In this document: positions 45,463 through 62,809 of the stretch, piece by piece
Layout of the letters: each line of letters starts with the position of its first letter
Position numbering within the stretch: position 1 is the stretch's first letter
Origin: Thiorhodococcus mannitoliphagus
GTDB taxonomy: Bacteria > Pseudomonadota > Gammaproteobacteria > Chromatiales > Chromatiaceae
Direction: 5' to 3'
Length of the DNA: 64,000 nucleotides
Assembly (NCBI RefSeq): GCF_010915725.1
Contig: NZ_JAAIJR010000004.1
Span: forward strand, 28,645-92,644
Position numbers and translations under genes: made by a program
The notes under the pieces: generated by a model
Told to the model about the DNA's origin: nothing
Seen by the model: only the letters and a program-made list of their open reading frames with translations
The model's database searches: none

Positions 45463-46653
45463 TTACTCGATGATCTTGGAAACCACACCAGCGCCGACGG
45501 TCCGACCGCCTTCGCGCACCGCAAACCGCAGACCCTCTTCCATCGCGATCGGCGCGATCAGCTGGACGGTCATCTTGACGTTGTCGCCAGGCATGACCAT
45601 CTCGATGCCCTCGGGCAGCTCGCAGGCGCCGGTGACATCCGTGGTACGGAAGTAGAACTGCGGACGATAACCGTTGAAGAAGGGGGTGTGACGACCGCCC
45701 TCTTCCTTGCTCAACACGTAGACTTCGGCCTCGAAGTGGGTGTGCGGCGTGATCGAGCCGGGCTTGGCCAGCACCTGACCACGCTCAACGTCTTCACGCT
45801 TGGTGCCGCGCAGCAAGGCGCCGATGTTGTCGCCAGCCTGACCTTGGTCGAGCAGCTTGCGGAACATCTCAACACCGGTGCAGATCGTCTTGACGGTGTC
45901 TTTGATGCCAACGATGGCAACCTCTTCACCAACCTTGACGATGCCACGCTCGACACGCCCAGTCACAACGGTGCCGCGACCGGAGATGGAGAAGACGTCC
46001 TCGATCGGCATCAGGAAGGCACCGTCAACGGCACGCTCGGGCTCGGGGATGTAGCTGTCGAGCGCCTCCATCAGCTTGTCGATGGACGGACCGCCAATCT
46101 CAGACTCGTCACCCTCGAGGGCCAGCTTCGCCGAACCGGTGATGATCGGGGTGTCGTCACCCGGGAAGTCGTAGCTGGAGAGCAGCTCGCGCACTTCCAT
46201 TTCGACCAGCTCGAGGAGCTCAGCGTCGTCGACCATGTCAGCCTTGTTCAAGTAGACGACGATGTAGGGCACACCAACCTGACGTGAGAGCAGAATGTGC
46301 TCGCGCGTCTGAGGCATGGGGCCGTCAGCGGCCGAGCACACCAGGATGGCACCGTCCATCTGCGCCGCACCCGTGATCATGTTCTTGACGTAGTCAGCGT
46401 GACCGGGGCAGTCGACGTGCGCGTAGTGGCGCTTGTCGCTCTCGTACTCGACGTGCGCGGTCGCAATGGTGATACCACGCTCACGCTCTTCCGGGGCGTT
46501 GTCGATCTGGTCGTAGGCACGCGCCTCACCACCAAACTTCTTCGCCTGGTGAATGGTGATCGCCGCCGTCAGCGTGGTCTTGCCGTGGTCGACGTGACCG
46601 ATGGTACCGACGTTGACGTGAGGCTTGCTACGCTCGAATTTTGCTTTGGACAT
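45463..46653 (-). CDS. tuf: elongation factor Tu (copy 1, str operon)
   Basis: 396 residues. G1 GHVDHGKTT (~18), G3 DCPGHADY (~81), G4 NKADM (~136); effector region [10 protein letters not shown]. It delivers aminoacyl-tRNA to the ribosome as a GTPase. The protein is identical to the copy at 62810-64000 and the DNA differs at about six synonymous sites. Normal place after fusA. Confidence 0.98.
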   Translation of the reverse strand: MSKAKFERSKPHVNVGTIGHVDHGKTTLTAAITIHQAKKFGGEARAYDQIDNAPEERERGITIATAHVEYESDKRHYAHVDCPGHADYVKNMITGAAQMDGAILVCSAADGPMPQTREHILLSRQVGVPYIVVYLNKADMVDDAELLELVEMEVRELLSSYDFPGDDTPIITGSAKLALEGDESEIGGPSIDKLMEALDSYIPEPERAVDGAFLMPIEDVFSISGRGTVVTGRVERGIVKVGEEVAIVGIKDTVKTICTGVEMFRKLLDQGQAGDNIGALLRGTKREDVERGQVLAKPGSITPHTHFEAEVYVLSKEEGGRHTPFFNGYRPQFYFRTTDVTGACELPEGIEMVMPGDNVKMTVQLIAPIAMEEGLRFAVREGGRTVGAGVVSKIIE

Positions 46654-46675
46654 CCCGCTCTACCTATGAACTCGA

Positions 46676-48772
46676 TTACTGTTTCTTGGAGACCGCTTCG
46701 GCAATGCTGGCGGGCACCTCGTTGTACTTACCGAACTCCATGCTGTAGGTCGCGCGACCCTGGGTCGCCGAACGGAGGTCGGTCGCGTAGCCGAACATCT
46801 CCGAGAGCGGGACCTCCGCACGGATGATCTTGCCGGAGGGCGCATCTTCCATACCTTGGATCATGCCGCGCCGGCTGTTGAGGTCGCCCATGACGTCGCC
46901 CATATTCTCCTCGGGCGTGACCACCTCAACCTTCATGATGGGCTCGAGCAGAACCGGCTTAGCCTTGGCCGCCGCTTCCTTGATCGCCATGGAGCCTGCG
47001 ATCTTGAACGCCATTTCGCTCGAGTCGACCTCATGGTAGGAGCCGTCGTAGAGCTCGACCTTGACATCGACCATGGGGAAGCCAGCCAGGATGCCGTTCT
47101 GCATAGCCTCCTGGATACCCTTATCGACCGCAGGAATGTATTCCTTCGGAATGGTGCCGCCCACGATGGCGTTGACGAACTCGTAGCCCGCGCCTGCCTC
47201 TTGCGGCGAGACCCGAATCAGGACGTGACCGTACTGACCGCGGCCACCGGACTGGCGGGCGAACTTGGTATTCTGCTCCACCGAGGCACGAATGGTCTCG
47301 CGGTAGCTAACCTGCGGCGCACCGACGTTAGCCTCGACCTTAAACTCGCGACGCATGCGGTCGACGATGATCTCAAGGTGCAGTTCACCCATACCGGAGA
47401 TGATGGTCTGCCCGGACTCTTCGTCAGTACGCACCCGGAAGGAGGGATCTTCCTGCGCCAGCTTGGAGAGGGCGACACCCATCTTTTCCTGGTCACTCTT
47501 GGTCTTAGGCTCAACCGCGACCGAGATGACCGGCTCGGGGAACTCCATGCGCTCTAGGGTGATGATGTCGCCCATCGCACACAGGGTGTCACCCGTGGTG
47601 ACATCCTTGAGACCGACGGCCGCCGCGATGTCGCCCGCACAAACTTCTTTGAGTTCCTGGCGGTCGTTGGCATGCATCTGCAGGATGCGACCGATACGCT
47701 CCTTCTTACCCTTGACAGGGTTGTAAACGGTGTCACCTGACTTGAGAACACCCGAGTAGACCCGGAAGAAAGTCAGGGTACCGACAAAGGGATCGGTCGC
47801 GATCTTGAACGCGAGCGCCGCGAAGGGCTCATCATCCGAAGAGTGACGCTCAGCCTCGGTCTCATCCTTGTCATCGAGGATACCCTTGATGGCCGGAACG
47901 TCGACCGGGGACGGCATGTAGTCGATGACCGCATCCAACATGGCCTGGACGCCCTTATTCTTAAAGGCGGAGCCACACATCATGGGGACGATCTCGGTCT
48001 TGAGCGTACGCGCGCGGAGACCAGCCATGATCTCTTCCTCGCTCAGCGCCTCGCCCTCGAGGTACTTTTCCATGAGCGCTTCGCTGCCTTCGGCCGCAGC
48101 CTCGACCATCTTCTCCCGCCACTCATCGCAGGTCGCAACGAGATCTTCCGGGATGTCGCGCAGTTCATACTCCATACCGCGCGAAGCCTCGTCCCAGAAG
48201 ACGGCCTTCATCTTGACCAGATCAATGACGCCCTTGAAGTCCTCTTCGGCACCGATTGGCACCTGAATTGGCACAGCGTTGCCGCCAAGGCGATCCTTGA
48301 CCTGCTGGACGACACGGAAGAAGTTGGCGCCCATACGGTCCATCTTGTTGACGAACGCGATACGCGGCACACCGTACTTGTCGGCTTGACGCCAGACCGT
48401 TTCAGACTGGGGCTCGACACCGCCGACAGCGCAGAACACGGCACAAGCACCGTCAAGCACGCGCAAGGAGCGCTCAACCTCAATGGTGAAGTCGACGTGC
48501 CCAGGGGTATCGATAATGTTGATTCGGTACTCAGGGCGCTCACGGCTCATGCCACGCCAAAAGCAGGTCGTCGCCGCAGAGGTGATGGTGATACCACGCT
48601 CCTGCTCCTGCTCCATCCAGTCCATGGTGGCGGCACCATCATGCACTTCACCGATCTTGTGCGAGACACCCGTATAGAACAGGATGCGCTCGGTCGTAGT
48701 GGTCTTCCCAGCATCGATGTGCGCCATGATGCCGAGGTTGCGGTACCGCTCGATGGGTGTGCTACGTGCCAC
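46676..48772 (-). CDS. fusA: elongation factor G
   Basis: 698 residues. G1 [17 protein letters not shown] (~17), G3 DTPGHVDFT (~88), G4 NKMDRMGA (~142). Domain IV contains the [12 protein letters not shown] region (~507). It catalyses translocation and ribosome recycling. 75 nt after rpsG and 22 nt before tuf. Confidence 0.98.
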   Translation of the reverse strand: MARSTPIERYRNLGIMAHIDAGKTTTTERILFYTGVSHKIGEVHDGAATMDWMEQEQERGITITSAATTCFWRGMSRERPEYRINIIDTPGHVDFTIEVERSLRVLDGACAVFCAVGGVEPQSETVWRQADKYGVPRIAFVNKMDRMGANFFRVVQQVKDRLGGNAVPIQVPIGAEEDFKGVIDLVKMKAVFWDEASRGMEYELRDIPEDLVATCDEWREKMVEAAAEGSEALMEKYLEGEALSEEEIMAGLRARTLKTEIVPMMCGSAFKNKGVQAMLDAVIDYMPSPVDVPAIKGILDDKDETEAERHSSDDEPFAALAFKIATDPFVGTLTFFRVYSGVLKSGDTVYNPVKGKKERIGRILQMHANDRQELKEVCAGDIAAAVGLKDVTTGDTLCAMGDIITLERMEFPEPVISVAVEPKTKSDQEKMGVALSKLAQEDPSFRVRTDEESGQTIISGMGELHLEIIVDRMRREFKVEANVGAPQVSYRETIRASVEQNTKFARQSGGRGQYGHVLIRVSPQEAGAGYEFVNAIVGGTIPKEYIPAVDKGIQEAMQNGILAGFPMVDVKVELYDGSYHEVDSSEMAFKIAGSMAIKEAAAKAKPVLLEPIMKVEVVTPEENMGDVMGDLNSRRGMIQGMEDAPSGKIIRAEVPLSEMFGYATDLRSATQGRATYSMEFGKYNEVPASIAEAVSKKQ

Positions 48773-48847
48773 GACTAAATCCGCCCTGATGAATCCGAAA
48801 AAACTAAAGAACTCGAGAAACGATGCGCCCGAGGGCGCATGAAGGAA

Positions 48848-49360
<513 letters not shown>

Positions 49361-49371
49361 TCAGCGCGCAA

Positions 49372-49746
49372 TCACTTCTTCGGGCGCTTAGCACCATATT
49401 TGGAGCGACCCTGACGACGCTTTTCGACACCAGAGGTATCGAGCGTGCCGCGCACGGTGTGATAGCGCACACCCGGCAAGTCCTTCACACGGCCACCTCG
49501 AATCAGCACCACGGAGTGCTCTTGGAGGTTGTGCCCCTCACCACCAATGTAAGAAGCAACCTCATAGCCGTTGGTTAAGCGCACACGCGCAACCTTACGT
49601 AGCGCCGAGTTCGGCTTCTTAGGTGTCGTGGTGTAAACCCGCGTGCAGACGCCGCGACGCTGCGGACAAGCCTCGAGCGCGGGCACGTTGGACTTTGCCA
49701 CGTTCCGCTTGCGAGGCTTGCGGACGAGTTGGTTAATCGTAGCCAT
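49372..49746 (-). CDS. rpsL: 30S ribosomal protein S12
   Basis: 124 residues from [19 protein letters not shown]; the longer frame is rejected. The streptomycin-determining loops read [17 protein letters not shown] and [17 protein letters not shown], both wild-type. First gene of the str operon; a 271-bp gap with a hairpin separates it from rpoC. Confidence 0.98.
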   Translation of the reverse strand: MATINQLVRKPRKRNVAKSNVPALEACPQRRGVCTRVYTTTPKKPNSALRKVARVRLTNGYEVASYIGGEGHNLQEHSVVLIRGGRVKDLPGVRYHTVRGTLDTSGVEKRRQGRSKYGAKRPKK

Positions 49747-49916
49747 GCAAAGAGTCTCCAGCGGCGCCCTCGCGCCATGATCTCTAATAGAGTCAAACGA
49801 AGCCTGCACGAAATCTCACCAGCGCTGGAAGCGCCAGCTAGCGCGCAAAAACAATCGCTTACTCGGGGACCGGGCAGAAAAGCCCAGACCAAGGAACCGG
49901 ACAATCGAAAATGAGA

Positions 49917-49939
49917 CTAGCCGACAGAGTGTCGGCTAG
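49917..49939 (-). terminator. hairpin downstream of rpoC
   Basis: A perfect 10-bp stem, CTAGCCGACA/TGTCGGCTAG, with a 3-nt loop, midway in the 271-bp rpoC-rpsL gap. On the minus strand it is followed by TCTCATTTTC, a weak U-rich tract. It is about 80 bp past rpoC if rpoC ends the rif operon, or it may act as an attenuator before rpsL. Confidence 0.5.
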
Positions 49940-50017
49940 CTGAGACAGAGCAGTATAGGGATCTACCTAGATGATGTCAACAACCACAATCACATCCAGG
50001 TAGGACCCGCAGCCTGG

Positions 50018-54547
<4,530 letters not shown>

Positions 54548-54675
54548 GACCTTAATCTCCTGCCTGGGATAACCGGCTTGGGATGGGTAGAGCGGTGGCG
54601 AAACCCATCGCCGCAACGTATGCGCTTCGGACCTCCCGGGCGCGGCTCATACGGCACCGCGCCCGGGTGCGTCCA

Positions 54676-57600
54676 CTAGTCCTGCTGAAGCTCCACGTTG
54701 ATACCGAGCGAGCGAATCTCCTTGACGAGCACGTTGAAGGACTCTGGCATGCCCGCCTCCATCCGGTGATCACCGTCGACGATGTTCTTGTACATCTTGG
54801 TGCGACCGTTGACGTCGTCGGATTTGACCGTGAGCATCTCCTGCAAGGTGTAGGAGGCGCCATAAGCCTCGAGCGCCCAGACCTCCATCTCACCGAAGCG
54901 CTGCCCGCCGAACTGTGCCTTACCGCCGAGCGGCTGCTGCGTCACGAGACTGTAAGGACCGGTCGAGCGCGCGTGCATCTTGTCGTCGACAAGGTGGTTC
55001 AGCTTGATCATGTACATGTAGCCAACGGTGATCGGACGCTCGAACTGTTCTCCAGAACGCCCGTCGAAGAGCACCGTTTGGCCGCTCGGGATGCCCTGAT
55101 CGACGTTATCGCGGTCGGCCAGCCGGAGCATGGCCTTGATCTCCTCCTCGGTTGCACCGTCGAAGACTGGGGTCGCCAGGGGCACACCCTTGATCAGGTG
55201 ACGCGCCAACTCGACCAGGTCCTCGTCGGAGAAGGAATCCAGATCTTCCTGCTTGCCACTGGTGTTGTACACCTGCTCAAGGAAGGCGCGCAGCTCCGCG
55301 ACGGCGACCTGCTGCTTGAGCATGTGATTGATCTTGTCGCCCAGCCCATTCGCCGCCCAACCGAGATGCGTCTCGAGGACCTGCCCCACGTTCATGCGCG
55401 ATGGCACGCCGAGCGGATTCAACACGATATCGACCGGGACACCGTCGGCCGAGAAGGGCATATCCTCCACCGGCACGACCTTGGAGATAACACCCTTGTT
55501 GCCGTGACGACCGGCCATCTTGTCGCCAGGCTGGATGCGGCGCTTCACGGCCACATAGACCTTGACCATCTTGAGCACGCCCGGCGCGAGGTCGTCGCCA
55601 CTGGAGATCTTCCTTTTCTTGACCTCGTAGCGCTCGCGGAATTCCTCGCGCTGCTGCTTGACCTGAGCCGCGACCGCCTCGAGCTGCGTGGCGATCCCCT
55701 CATCCTGCATGCGGATCTCGAGCCAGGCATCCCGCGAGGACTTCGTCTTCAACCCCTCGAGATACTCGCTGGTGATCGTCGAGCCGGGACGCAAGTTGTT
55801 CGGCCCGCCATCCGCCACCTTACCAACCAGCATCTTCTCGACGCGGTCGAAGGTGTCGTTCTCCATGATGCGCTGCTGATCCGCGAAGTCCTTACGGACA
55901 CGATCCAGCTCCATCTCTTCGATCTGAAGGGCGCGCTTGTCCTTATCCACACCGTCGCGGGTAAAGACCTGGACGTCGACCACGGTGCCGTTCATGCCCG
56001 AGGGCAGACGCAGCGAGGTGTCCTTCACGTCGGACGCCTTCTCACCAAAGATGGCGCGCAGCAGTTTCTCTTCCGGTGTCAGCTGGGTCTCACCCTTGGG
56101 TGTGACCTTGCCGACCAAGATGTCACCATCGCGGACTTCAGCGCCAACATAGACGATGCCCGACTCGTCGAGCTTGGAGAGCGCCGACTCACCGACGTTG
56201 GGGATATCGCCGGTGATCTCCTCCGGCCCCAGCTTGGTGTCGCGCGCCAGACAGGACAGCTCCTCGATGTGGATGCTGGTAAAGCGGTCTTCCTGCACCA
56301 CGCGCTCGGAGATGAGGATGGAGTCCTCGAAGTTGTAGCCGTTCCAACACATGAAGGCGACGCGCAGGTTCTGACCCAAGGCCAGCTCACCCATATCGGT
56401 CGAGGGGCCGTCAGCCAGAACGTCACGGCGCGCGACCACGTCACCCGGCTTCACCAAGGGGCGCTGGTTGATGCAGGTGTTCTGGTTCGAGCGGGTGTAC
56501 TTGGTCAGGTTGTAGATGTCGACGCCTGGCACGTCCGGAGTCTTCATCGCCTCGTCGTCGTTGACGCGCACGACGATACGGGCGGCATCGACCGACTCGA
56601 TGACACCGCCGCGACGCGCGACCACACAGACACCCGAGTCCTTGGCGACCACGCGCTCCATGCCGGTACCGACCAAGGGTTTCTCGGCGCGCAGCGTCGG
56701 CACGGCCTGACGCTGCATGTTCGAGCCCATGAGCGCCCGGTTGGCATCGTCGTGCTCGAGGAAGGGAATCAGCGAGGCCGCCACCGAGACGATCTGACGC
56801 GGCGAGACGTCCATGTACTGGACCTCTTCCGGCGGACGCATGGTGAACTCATTCGCGTGGCGGCAGGACACCAGGGCGTCGCTGAGCAACCCCTCCTCGT
56901 CGAGGGTCGCATTGGCCTGCGCGATCACGAAGTTGCCCTCTTCGATCGCCGAGAGATAGTTGATCTCATCGGCGACTCGACCACCCTCGACCTTGCGATA
57001 GGGGGTCTCCAGGAAGCCGTAGGAGTTGGTCCGCGCATAAACGGCCAGCGAGTTGATCAGACCGATGTTCGGACCTTCAGGGGTCTCGATCGGGCAGACG
57101 CGGCCATAGTGGGTCGGGTGAACGTCACGCACCTCGAAACCGGCGCGCTCACGCGCCAGACCGCCCGGGCCGAGCGCCGAGACACGGCGCTTGTGGGTGA
57201 CTTCCGAGAGCGGGTTGTTCTGGTCCATGAACTGCGAGAGCTGGCTCGAGCCAAAGAACTCCTTGATCGCCGCAGAGACCGGCTTGGCATTGATCAGCTC
57301 CTGCGGCATCAGCCCCTCGGACTCGGCGAGGGAGAGACGCTCCTTCACGGCGCGCTCGACGCGCACCAAACCGACGCGGAACTGGTTCTCCGCCATCTCG
57401 CCGACGCAGCGAATACGCCGATTGCCGAGGTGGTCGATGTCGTCCACGGTGCCGCGCCCGTTGCGCAGTTCGACCAGCACCTTGAGCGCGTCGATGATGT
57501 CGGAAACCTCTTCGCCCTGCTCAGCGAACAACGACTTCGAGAATTCGTCCGAACGGGCGCTGAAATAGCGACCGTCATAGACAACCCCAGGACCTTCCTC

Positions 57601-58857
57601 CGTCGGCCGGCCTAGGCGACGGTTGAACTTCATCCGCCCGACCGCGGAGAGGTCGTAGCGGTCCGAGGTGAAGAAGAGGTTGTTGAAGAGATTCTGGGCA
57701 GCTTCCTTGGTCGGCGGCTCACCCGGGCGCATCATGCGGTAGATCTCGACCTGCGCTTCCAAGTCGTTAGTGGTCGGATCGATGCGCAGGGTCTCGGAGA
57801 TGTAGGGACCCTGATCCAAGTCATTGACGAAGAGGGTCTCGAGGGCCTCCACGCCCTTAGTCAAAATAGTCTCGAGCAGCTCGGCGGTGATCTGCTCGTT
57901 GGCCTCGGCAAAGACCTCGCCGGTCTCGGTGTCCACCTGAGCATGCGCCAGCGTGCGACCAATGAGGAACTCGACCGGCACTTCGAGGCGCTCGACACCA
58001 GCCTTCTGCAGCTCACGGATGTGCCGTGCGGTCACGCGACGCCCGGATTCGACCAGGACCTCGTCGCCGATCTTGACATCAAAGCCGACGGTCTCACCGC
58101 GCAGACGCTCCGGCACCAAATCGAGGGTGACCGTGCGGTCCTTGATGCGGAAGGTATCGGTCTCGAAGAAGCGCGAAAGGATCTCCTCCACGCCATAACC
58201 AAGGGCGCGCAACAGCACGGTCGCCGGCAGCTTGCGTCGACGGTCGATGCGCACGAAGACGTTGTCCTTGGGGTCGAACTCGAAGTCGAGCCAGGAGCCG
58301 CGGTAAGGGATGACGCGCGCCGAGAAGAGCAGCTTACCCGAGGAATGGGTCTTGCCCTTGTCGTGATCGAAGAACACACCCGGCGAGCGGTGGAGCTGGG
58401 AGACGATGACCCGCTCGGTACCGTTGATGATGAAGGTGCCAGTCTCCGTCATGAGCGGCAGCTCGCCCATGTAGACCTCTTGCTCACGGATATCCTTGAC
58501 CACCTTGGAGCCGGCCGGGGCTTCCTTGTCGTAGATCACCAGACGCAGCAGCACGCGTAAGGGGGCCGCGAAGGTGGCGCCGCGCAGGTGGCACTCGCGC
58601 TCGTCGAAGACCGGCTCGCCCAGCCGGTATTTGACATACTCGAGAACAGCATTGCCCGAGTAGCTCTCGATTGGGAAGACGGACTGGAAGGCCGCGTGCA
58701 GCCCCATGTCCGAGCGATCCTTGGGCGCGCTGTCGGCTTGCAGGAATTCCTTATAGGAATTGATCTGCGTCGCCAATAGAAACGGCACGTCCAGAATACT
58801 GGGACGCTTGCCGAAGTCTTTGCGAATGCGCTTTTTTTCGGTGAACGAATAGGCCAT
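54676..58857 (-). CDS. rpoB: RNA polymerase subunit beta
   Basis: 1393 residues from [20 protein letters not shown]; the upstream extension is rejected. The rifampicin pocket reads [29 protein letters not shown], all wild-type. The C-terminal [25 protein letters not shown] segment (here [16 protein letters not shown]) and [22 protein letters not shown] are typical. Upstream lies a 231-bp gap with an attenuator-like hairpin. Confidence 0.98.
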   Translation of the reverse strand: MAYSFTEKKRIRKDFGKRPSILDVPFLLATQINSYKEFLQADSAPKDRSDMGLHAAFQSVFPIESYSGNAVLEYVKYRLGEPVFDERECHLRGATFAAPLRVLLRLVIYDKEAPAGSKVVKDIREQEVYMGELPLMTETGTFIINGTERVIVSQLHRSPGVFFDHDKGKTHSSGKLLFSARVIPYRGSWLDFEFDPKDNVFVRIDRRRKLPATVLLRALGYGVEEILSRFFETDTFRIKDRTVTLDLVPERLRGETVGFDVKIGDEVLVESGRRVTARHIRELQKAGVERLEVPVEFLIGRTLAHAQVDTETGEVFAEANEQITAELLETILTKGVEALETLFVNDLDQGPYISETLRIDPTTNDLEAQVEIYRMMRPGEPPTKEAAQNLFNNLFFTSDRYDLSAVGRMKFNRRLGRPTEEGPGVVYDGRYFSARSDEFSKSLFAEQGEEVSDIIDALKVLVELRNGRGTVDDIDHLGNRRIRCVGEMAENQFRVGLVRVERAVKERLSLAESEGLMPQELINAKPVSAAIKEFFGSSQLSQFMDQNNPLSEVTHKRRVSALGPGGLARERAGFEVRDVHPTHYGRVCPIETPEGPNIGLINSLAVYARTNSYGFLETPYRKVEGGRVADEINYLSAIEEGNFVIAQANATLDEEGLLSDALVSCRHANEFTMRPPEEVQYMDVSPRQIVSVAASLIPFLEHDDANRALMGSNMQRQAVPTLRAEKPLVGTGMERVVAKDSGVCVVARRGGVIESVDAARIVVRVNDDEAMKTPDVPGVDIYNLTKYTRSNQNTCINQRPLVKPGDVVARRDVLADGPSTDMGELALGQNLRVAFMCWNGYNFEDSILISERVVQEDRFTSIHIEELSCLARDTKLGPEEITGDIPNVGESALSKLDESGIVYVGAEVRDGDILVGKVTPKGETQLTPEEKLLRAIFGEKASDVKDTSLRLPSGMNGTVVDVQVFTRDGVDKDKRALQIEEMELDRVRKDFADQQRIMENDTFDRVEKMLVGKVADGGPNNLRPGSTITSEYLEGLKTKSSRDAWLEIRMQDEGIATQLEAVAAQVKQQREEFRERYEVKKRKISSGDDLAPGVLKMVKVYVAVKRRIQPGDKMAGRHGNKGVISKVVPVEDMPFSADGVPVDIVLNPLGVPSRMNVGQVLETHLGWAANGLGDKINHMLKQQVAVAELRAFLEQVYNTSGKQEDLDSFSDEDLVELARHLIKGVPLATPVFDGATEEEIKAMLRLADRDNVDQGIPSGQTVLFDGRSGEQFERPITVGYMYMIKLNHLVDDKMHARSTGPYSLVTQQPLGGKAQFGGQRFGEMEVWALEAYGASYTLQEMLTVKSDDVNGRTKMYKNIVDGDHRMEAGMPESFNVLVKEIRSLGINVELQQD

Positions 58858-59021
58858 TATGCCTTCCCTCGAGGTGCTTGCGTGGGTCCCTGACAGGGCG
58901 CGGACACGAGTGCAGATTGCGGACGGCTTGGAACGAGCATCGATCCGGCGCCTCGGTCGGCATGGCTTACGCCCCACCAACCGAGGCAGAATTCGTCGCT
59001 GGACTCGTCGAGCCCAACGGG

Positions 59022-59050
59022 AAAAGGCCGGCGGCTCTCAGCCGCCAGCC
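59022..59050 (-). terminator. attenuator-like hairpin between rplL and rpoB
   Basis: On the minus strand, GGCTGGCGGC-TGAGA-GCCGCCGGCC forms a GC-rich stem with one T bulge-type mismatch, followed by TTTT. In E. coli a partial terminator in the same place makes ribosomal protein output exceed polymerase output; the position here suggests the same use. Confidence 0.7.
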
Positions 59051-59088
59051 AATTCTTCTGGTCGAAAAGGTTGCGACGCAACGCGCCG

Positions 59089-59469
59089 TTACTTGATTTC
59101 GACAGTGGCGCCAGCCTCTTCGAGCTGCTTCTTGGCCTCTTCGGCCTCGCCCTTGGAAATACCTTCCTTCAGGGTGGTAGGCGCGCCTTCCACTGCGTCC
59201 TTGGCCTCCTTTAGGCCCAGACCCGTGATCGCCCGCACTGCCTTGATGACGCCCACTTTGTTCGAGCCGAAGGAAGCAAGCACAACGTCGAACTCGGTCT
59301 GCTCTTCGGCAGGCGCGGCATCGCCGCCGCCAGCGCCAGGCGCGGCAGCCACCATCGCAGCGGCCGCGGTGACGCCAAACTTCTCTTCCATCGCGCTGAT
59401 GAGGTCAACGACCTCTAGCACGGTCATATTGCCAATCGCTTCGAGAATCTCGTCTTTCGAAACGGCCAT
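59089..59469 (-). CDS. rplL: 50S ribosomal protein L7/L12
   Basis: 126 residues. N-terminal dimer domain [20 protein letters not shown], an Ala/Gly/Pro hinge ([16 protein letters not shown], ~43-58), and the C-terminal factor-binding domain ([21 protein letters not shown], ~70). It forms the stalk with L10, encoded 58 nt upstream. Confidence 0.98.
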   Translation of the reverse strand: MAVSKDEILEAIGNMTVLEVVDLISAMEEKFGVTAAAAMVAAAPGAGGGDAAPAEEQTEFDVVLASFGSNKVGVIKAVRAITGLGLKEAKDAVEGAPTTLKEGISKGEAEEAKKQLEEAGATVEIK

Positions 59470-59527
59470 GGTCTTCTCCTAGAACTTAAGACTATAGATC
59501 GGATTGCTGATGAATGGAGACGGCCGA

Positions 59528-60055
59528 TTAGGCCGCCTCTTTGGCATCGCGAACCGCGGCAAGGGTGCGGACGAGCTTGCCCGGCACCTCGTTGATGGTC
59601 GCTGCGAGCTTCTGTACCGGAGCCTTCATGGTGGCCATGAGCATGCTGATCGCCTGTTCGTAGGTCGGCATCTTCGCAAGATTGCCAATTTCGGAGGGAT
59701 CAAGCAGCTTGCCGCTCAGGGCGATGAGACGCACCTGAAACTTGTTATGCTCCTTTGCAAAGGCTTCGAGCACGCGCGCTGCCGCACCCGGATCTTCCTG
59801 CGAGAAAGCGAGGATCATCGGCCCAGTCAGGCCATCTCGCATGCAGGCGAAATCCGTGTCTTCGAGCGCACGCCGCGCCAGGGTATTCTTGACCACTCGA
59901 ACGTAGACGCCAGCCTTGCGTGCTTCGACGCGTAACTGGGTCAGCTGCCCGACCGTCAAGCCCCTGTACTCAGCACCGATGGCCGAGTAGGCGGTCTTAG
60001 CGACTTCCGCGACTTCGGCGACGATTGCTTCTTTTTGCGCAAAACTCAGCGCCAT
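59528..60055 (-). CDS. rplJ: 50S ribosomal protein L10
   Basis: 175 residues from MALSFAQKEAIVAEVAEVAK. The N-terminal rRNA-binding domain (EYRGLTVGQLTQLRVEARKAG) and C-terminal helical stalk (EVPGKLVRTLAAVRDAKEA) hold L7/L12 dimers. Preceded by a 382-bp leader typical of autoregulation by L10. Confidence 0.98.
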   Translation of the reverse strand: MALSFAQKEAIVAEVAEVAKTAYSAIGAEYRGLTVGQLTQLRVEARKAGVYVRVVKNTLARRALEDTDFACMRDGLTGPMILAFSQEDPGAAARVLEAFAKEHNKFQVRLIALSGKLLDPSEIGNLAKMPTYEQAISMLMATMKAPVQKLAATINEVPGKLVRTLAAVRDAKEAA

Positions 60056-60437
60056 TGTCGTCACCTCTTCCACTGATTACCCGACGTTGGCCGGGCGGGG
60101 AGACAAGTACCACGTCCAGTGGGACTCGCCTCACCGGGGTCGTGCACCTTCATCAGCATTCGATCTGAATCCGGAGCACCGTCTGCGCAGGCGTTGGATG
60201 CATTAAGCCCCAGCAGCCAAGTCCTATCGGACACTGAGGCACCTACGGTCTTTGACGGTCTCCAGCCATTGCCGAGACCTCAAAGAAAATCACGGAGGGA
60301 TTCTTCCCGAAACCCGCCATCACAGCCTGTGATCTGAACGCTCAGAACTGAGAGACCCAAGCAGGGCTCAGTAAGGACACCTGAGCCCCTCTCGTCGCTC
60401 TCGAAAGGGCAGCCCTAGCTAACGCCAGGGCGAACCA
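60056..60437 (-). promoter_or_regulatory. L10 leader region (rplJ autoregulation)
   Basis: A non-coding 382-bp gap between rplA and rplJ. On the minus strand it carries GTCAAAGACCGTAGGTG (60240-60256) and, downstream, CCTGCGCAGACGGTG (60177-60191). Both resemble conserved blocks of the gammaproteobacterial L10 leader, which folds to bind the L10-L12 complex. It may also contain a second promoter for rplJL-rpoBC. The identification is from memory of the motif and position, not from a covariance-model search. Confidence 0.55.
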
Positions 60438-61133
60438 TCAGAAGGTTAGCGTCGAATGATCGATGGTCACGCCAGGCCCCATGGTGCTGGAGACCGTCAC
60501 CTTCTTCATGTAGACGCCCTTAGCCGCGCTCGGCTTGGCCTTCATCAGATTACCCAAGAGGGCCTCAAGATTTTCCCGCAGCTTGACGGGCTCGAAGTCC
60601 GCTTTGCCAAGCGGGCAGTGAATAATGCCCGCCTTGTCGGTGCGATAACGTACCTGGCCAGCCTTGGCGTTATTGACAGCCTGAGCGACATCAGGCGTGA
60701 CAGTGCCAACCTTGGGGTTCGGCATCAGACCGCGCGGCCCGAGAATCTTGCCCAACTGCCCCACGACTCGCATCGCGTCCGGAGACGCAATCACGACGTC
60801 GTACGCGAGCTGCCCAGCCTTCATTTCTTCAGCTAGGTCTTCGAAGCCAACGCGGTCCGCGCCCGCCTCGGTCGCTGCGTCGGCTGCAGCACCCTGAGCG
60901 AAAACGGCGACGCGCACCGTCTTACCGATACCATGGGGTAGAACGGTCGAGCCGCGGACAACCTGATCCGACTTGCGAGGATCAACACCCAGATTCACGG
61001 CGACGTCGATATTCTCAACGAACTTGACCGTAGAGACTTCATTGAGAAGCGTAAACGCCTCTTCCGCAGGATAAAGCTTCCCATGCTCGAGACGCTCACG
61101 GATCGCGCGGACGCGCTTGGACAGAGCTGCCAT
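60438..61133 (-). CDS. rplA: 50S ribosomal protein L1
   Basis: 231 residues. [22 protein letters not shown] (~45), [16 protein letters not shown] (~130) and the C-terminal [15 protein letters not shown] are invariant L1 features. It builds the L1 stalk and represses the rplKA operon in enterics. Its ATG overlaps the rplK stop by one base. Confidence 0.98.
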   Translation of the reverse strand: MAALSKRVRAIRERLEHGKLYPAEEAFTLLNEVSTVKFVENIDVAVNLGVDPRKSDQVVRGSTVLPHGIGKTVRVAVFAQGAAADAATEAGADRVGFEDLAEEMKAGQLAYDVVIASPDAMRVVGQLGKILGPRGLMPNPKVGTVTPDVAQAVNNAKAGQVRYRTDKAGIIHCPLGKADFEPVKLRENLEALLGNLMKAKPSAAKGVYMKKVTVSSTMGPGVTIDHSTLTF

Positions 61134-61567
61134 CAGTTCACCCCCTCGACATTCAGACCCATGGCTCGTGCGCTGCCAGCGATGGTACGCACAGCCGCGT
61201 CCATGTCGGCCGCGCTCAGATCAGGCATCTTGGTCGTAGCGATCTGCTCGAGCTGCTCGCGCGTGACAGTGCCAACCTTGACGGTATTCGGGGTCGCGCT
61301 GCCCTTGGGGATGCCCGCTGCCTTCTTCAGCAGGATCGCAGCCGGCGGGGTCTTGGTGATGAAGGTGAAACTGCGATCGGAGTAGACGGTGATGACGACC
61401 GGAATCGGCATACCCTTCTCGAGTTCCTGCGTGCGCGCGTTGAACGCCTTGCAGAACTCCATGATATTCACACCATGCTGACCAAGCGCCGGACCGACTG
61501 GCGGGCTCGGATTGGCCTCACCGGCCTTCACCTGCAGCTTGATGTAGGCATTGATCTTCTTTGCCAC
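61133..61567 (-). CDS. rplK: 50S ribosomal protein L11
   Basis: 144 residues. [30 protein letters not shown] opens it; the prolines of the thiostrepton/micrococcin region are intact. It binds the GTPase-associated rRNA with L10. Separated by 163 bp, including a terminator, from nusG. Confidence 0.98.
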   Translation of the reverse strand: MAKKINAYIKLQVKAGEANPSPPVGPALGQHGVNIMEFCKAFNARTQELEKGMPIPVVITVYSDRSFTFITKTPPAAILLKKAAGIPKGSATPNTVKVGTVTREQLEQIATTKMPDLSAADMDAAVRTIAGSARAMGLNVEGVN

Positions 61568-61618
61568 AGTATTTCTCCAACGGGTGCAAGCGCCAGCCCA
61601 TGCGTGAGCTGGCTCCCC

Positions 61619-61640
61619 ATAAAAAACCCCGATCAGGGGC
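61619..61640 (-). terminator. intrinsic terminator between nusG and rplK
   Basis: On the minus strand, GCCCC-TGATC-GGGG then TTTTTT. It lies about 90 bp past the nusG stop and separates the secE-nusG transcript from rplKAJL. The stem is short, so readthrough is likely. Confidence 0.65.
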
Positions 61641-61730
61641 TGACTAAATCAGCTAGACCTCAGCAAGTGAGACCCAGCCACGAAAACTGCTGCGAGCTGC
61701 GGAGCGGCAGAAGCGCGCCCCGGAGAGAAA

Positions 61731-62264
61731 TCAGCCTTTCTCGACCTGCGAAAATTCGAGATCGACAGGCGTCGAGCGACCGAAAATCAGAACAGAAACC
61801 TTGACGCGGCTCTTGTCGTAGTCAACGTCCTCGACAACGCCGTTGAAATCCGTGAAGGGCCCATCGACAACCCGAACGACCTCGCCCGGCTCGTAGAGCA
61901 CCTTTGGTCTGGGCTTCTCGCCGCCTTCCTCGAGACGCCGCAGGATGACCTCCGCCTGAGAATCCGGGACCGGCGCAGGCTTATCACCGGTGCCGCCGAT
62001 GAAGCCCATCACACGAGGGACACTCTTCACGAGATGCCAGGTCTCGTCGGTCATCTCCATCTGAACCAGGACGTAGCCCGGGAAGAATTTCCGTTCACTC
62101 TTGCGTTGCTGCCCGCCACGCACCTCGACGACTTCTTCAGTCGGCACCAAGACCGAGCCAAAATAGTCCTCGAGACCGGCACGCTTTACGCGGTCTTCAA
62201 GAGAGCGTTTAACCTGCCCTTCGAACCCCGAGTACGCATGAATCACGTACCAACGCTTGGACAT
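61731..62264 (-). CDS. nusG: transcription termination/antitermination factor NusG
   Basis: 177 residues from [19 protein letters not shown]; a longer start is rejected. The NGN domain has [21 protein letters not shown] (~58). The KOW motif is [19 protein letters not shown] (~125). It binds RNA polymerase and links it to Rho or the ribosome. 2 nt after secE. Confidence 0.98.
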   Translation of the reverse strand: MSKRWYVIHAYSGFEGQVKRSLEDRVKRAGLEDYFGSVLVPTEEVVEVRGGQQRKSERKFFPGYVLVQMEMTDETWHLVKSVPRVMGFIGGTGDKPAPVPDSQAEVILRRLEEGGEKPRPKVLYEPGEVVRVVDGPFTDFNGVVEDVDYDKSRVKVSVLIFGRSTPVDLEFSQVEKG

Positions 62265-62266
62265 CC

Positions 62267-62644
62267 TCAGCCCCCTTGACCAGTCAGGAAGCGCAAGATG
62301 GACATTAGCACCATATCGAAGAGCCAGAGTACGATGCCGACGACGATCACCATGACCACGACGACCAAGGTCGTCTGCAACGTTTCCTGCCGCGATGGCC
62401 AAACGACCTTACGGACCTCCATGCGCGCATCGGCAACGAACTGCCAGAGCTGACGCCCCAGTTCCGTCTGAAAGACAACTGCAGCCGCACCAGCGCCGAT
62501 GACCAAGAGACCCACAACCCGCAGAAGGGTCGAGATGCCCGAAAAGTAGTAGAAGGCAAAGATGCCAGCGACGAGCAAGAATATGGCGACAGCCAGCTTG
62601 ATGGTATCCAAGCCGGAGCCACGGGCCTCTGCACGTGAATTCAT
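62267..62644 (-). CDS. secE: protein translocase subunit SecE
   Basis: 125 residues from [13 protein letters not shown]. Three membrane spans (~18-36, ~42-62 and ~93-115), the long gamma/E. coli-like form. The conserved cytosolic stretch [16 protein letters not shown] (~75) precedes the last span. Essential SecY clamp. 30 nt after tRNA-Trp. Confidence 0.96.
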   Translation of the reverse strand: MNSRAEARGSGLDTIKLAVAIFLLVAGIFAFYYFSGISTLLRVVGLLVIGAGAAAVVFQTELGRQLWQFVADARMEVRKVVWPSRQETLQTTLVVVVMVIVVGIVLWLFDMVLMSILRFLTGQGG

Positions 62645-62674
62645 GAAATCGCCTGTTAACGAAGCGATGGAAAA

Positions 62675-62750
<76 letters not shown>

Positions 62751-62809
62751 AAAACGAAAGGACTTGCGATGCACGGAGCCGAACGCCGTGCATCGAAAGC
62801 ACCTCTATC

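Noticed and set aside
54583..57615. A 1010-codon open frame opposite rpoB
   Set aside because: Antisense shadow of a GC-rich essential gene; no domain character and third-position pattern belongs to rpoB.
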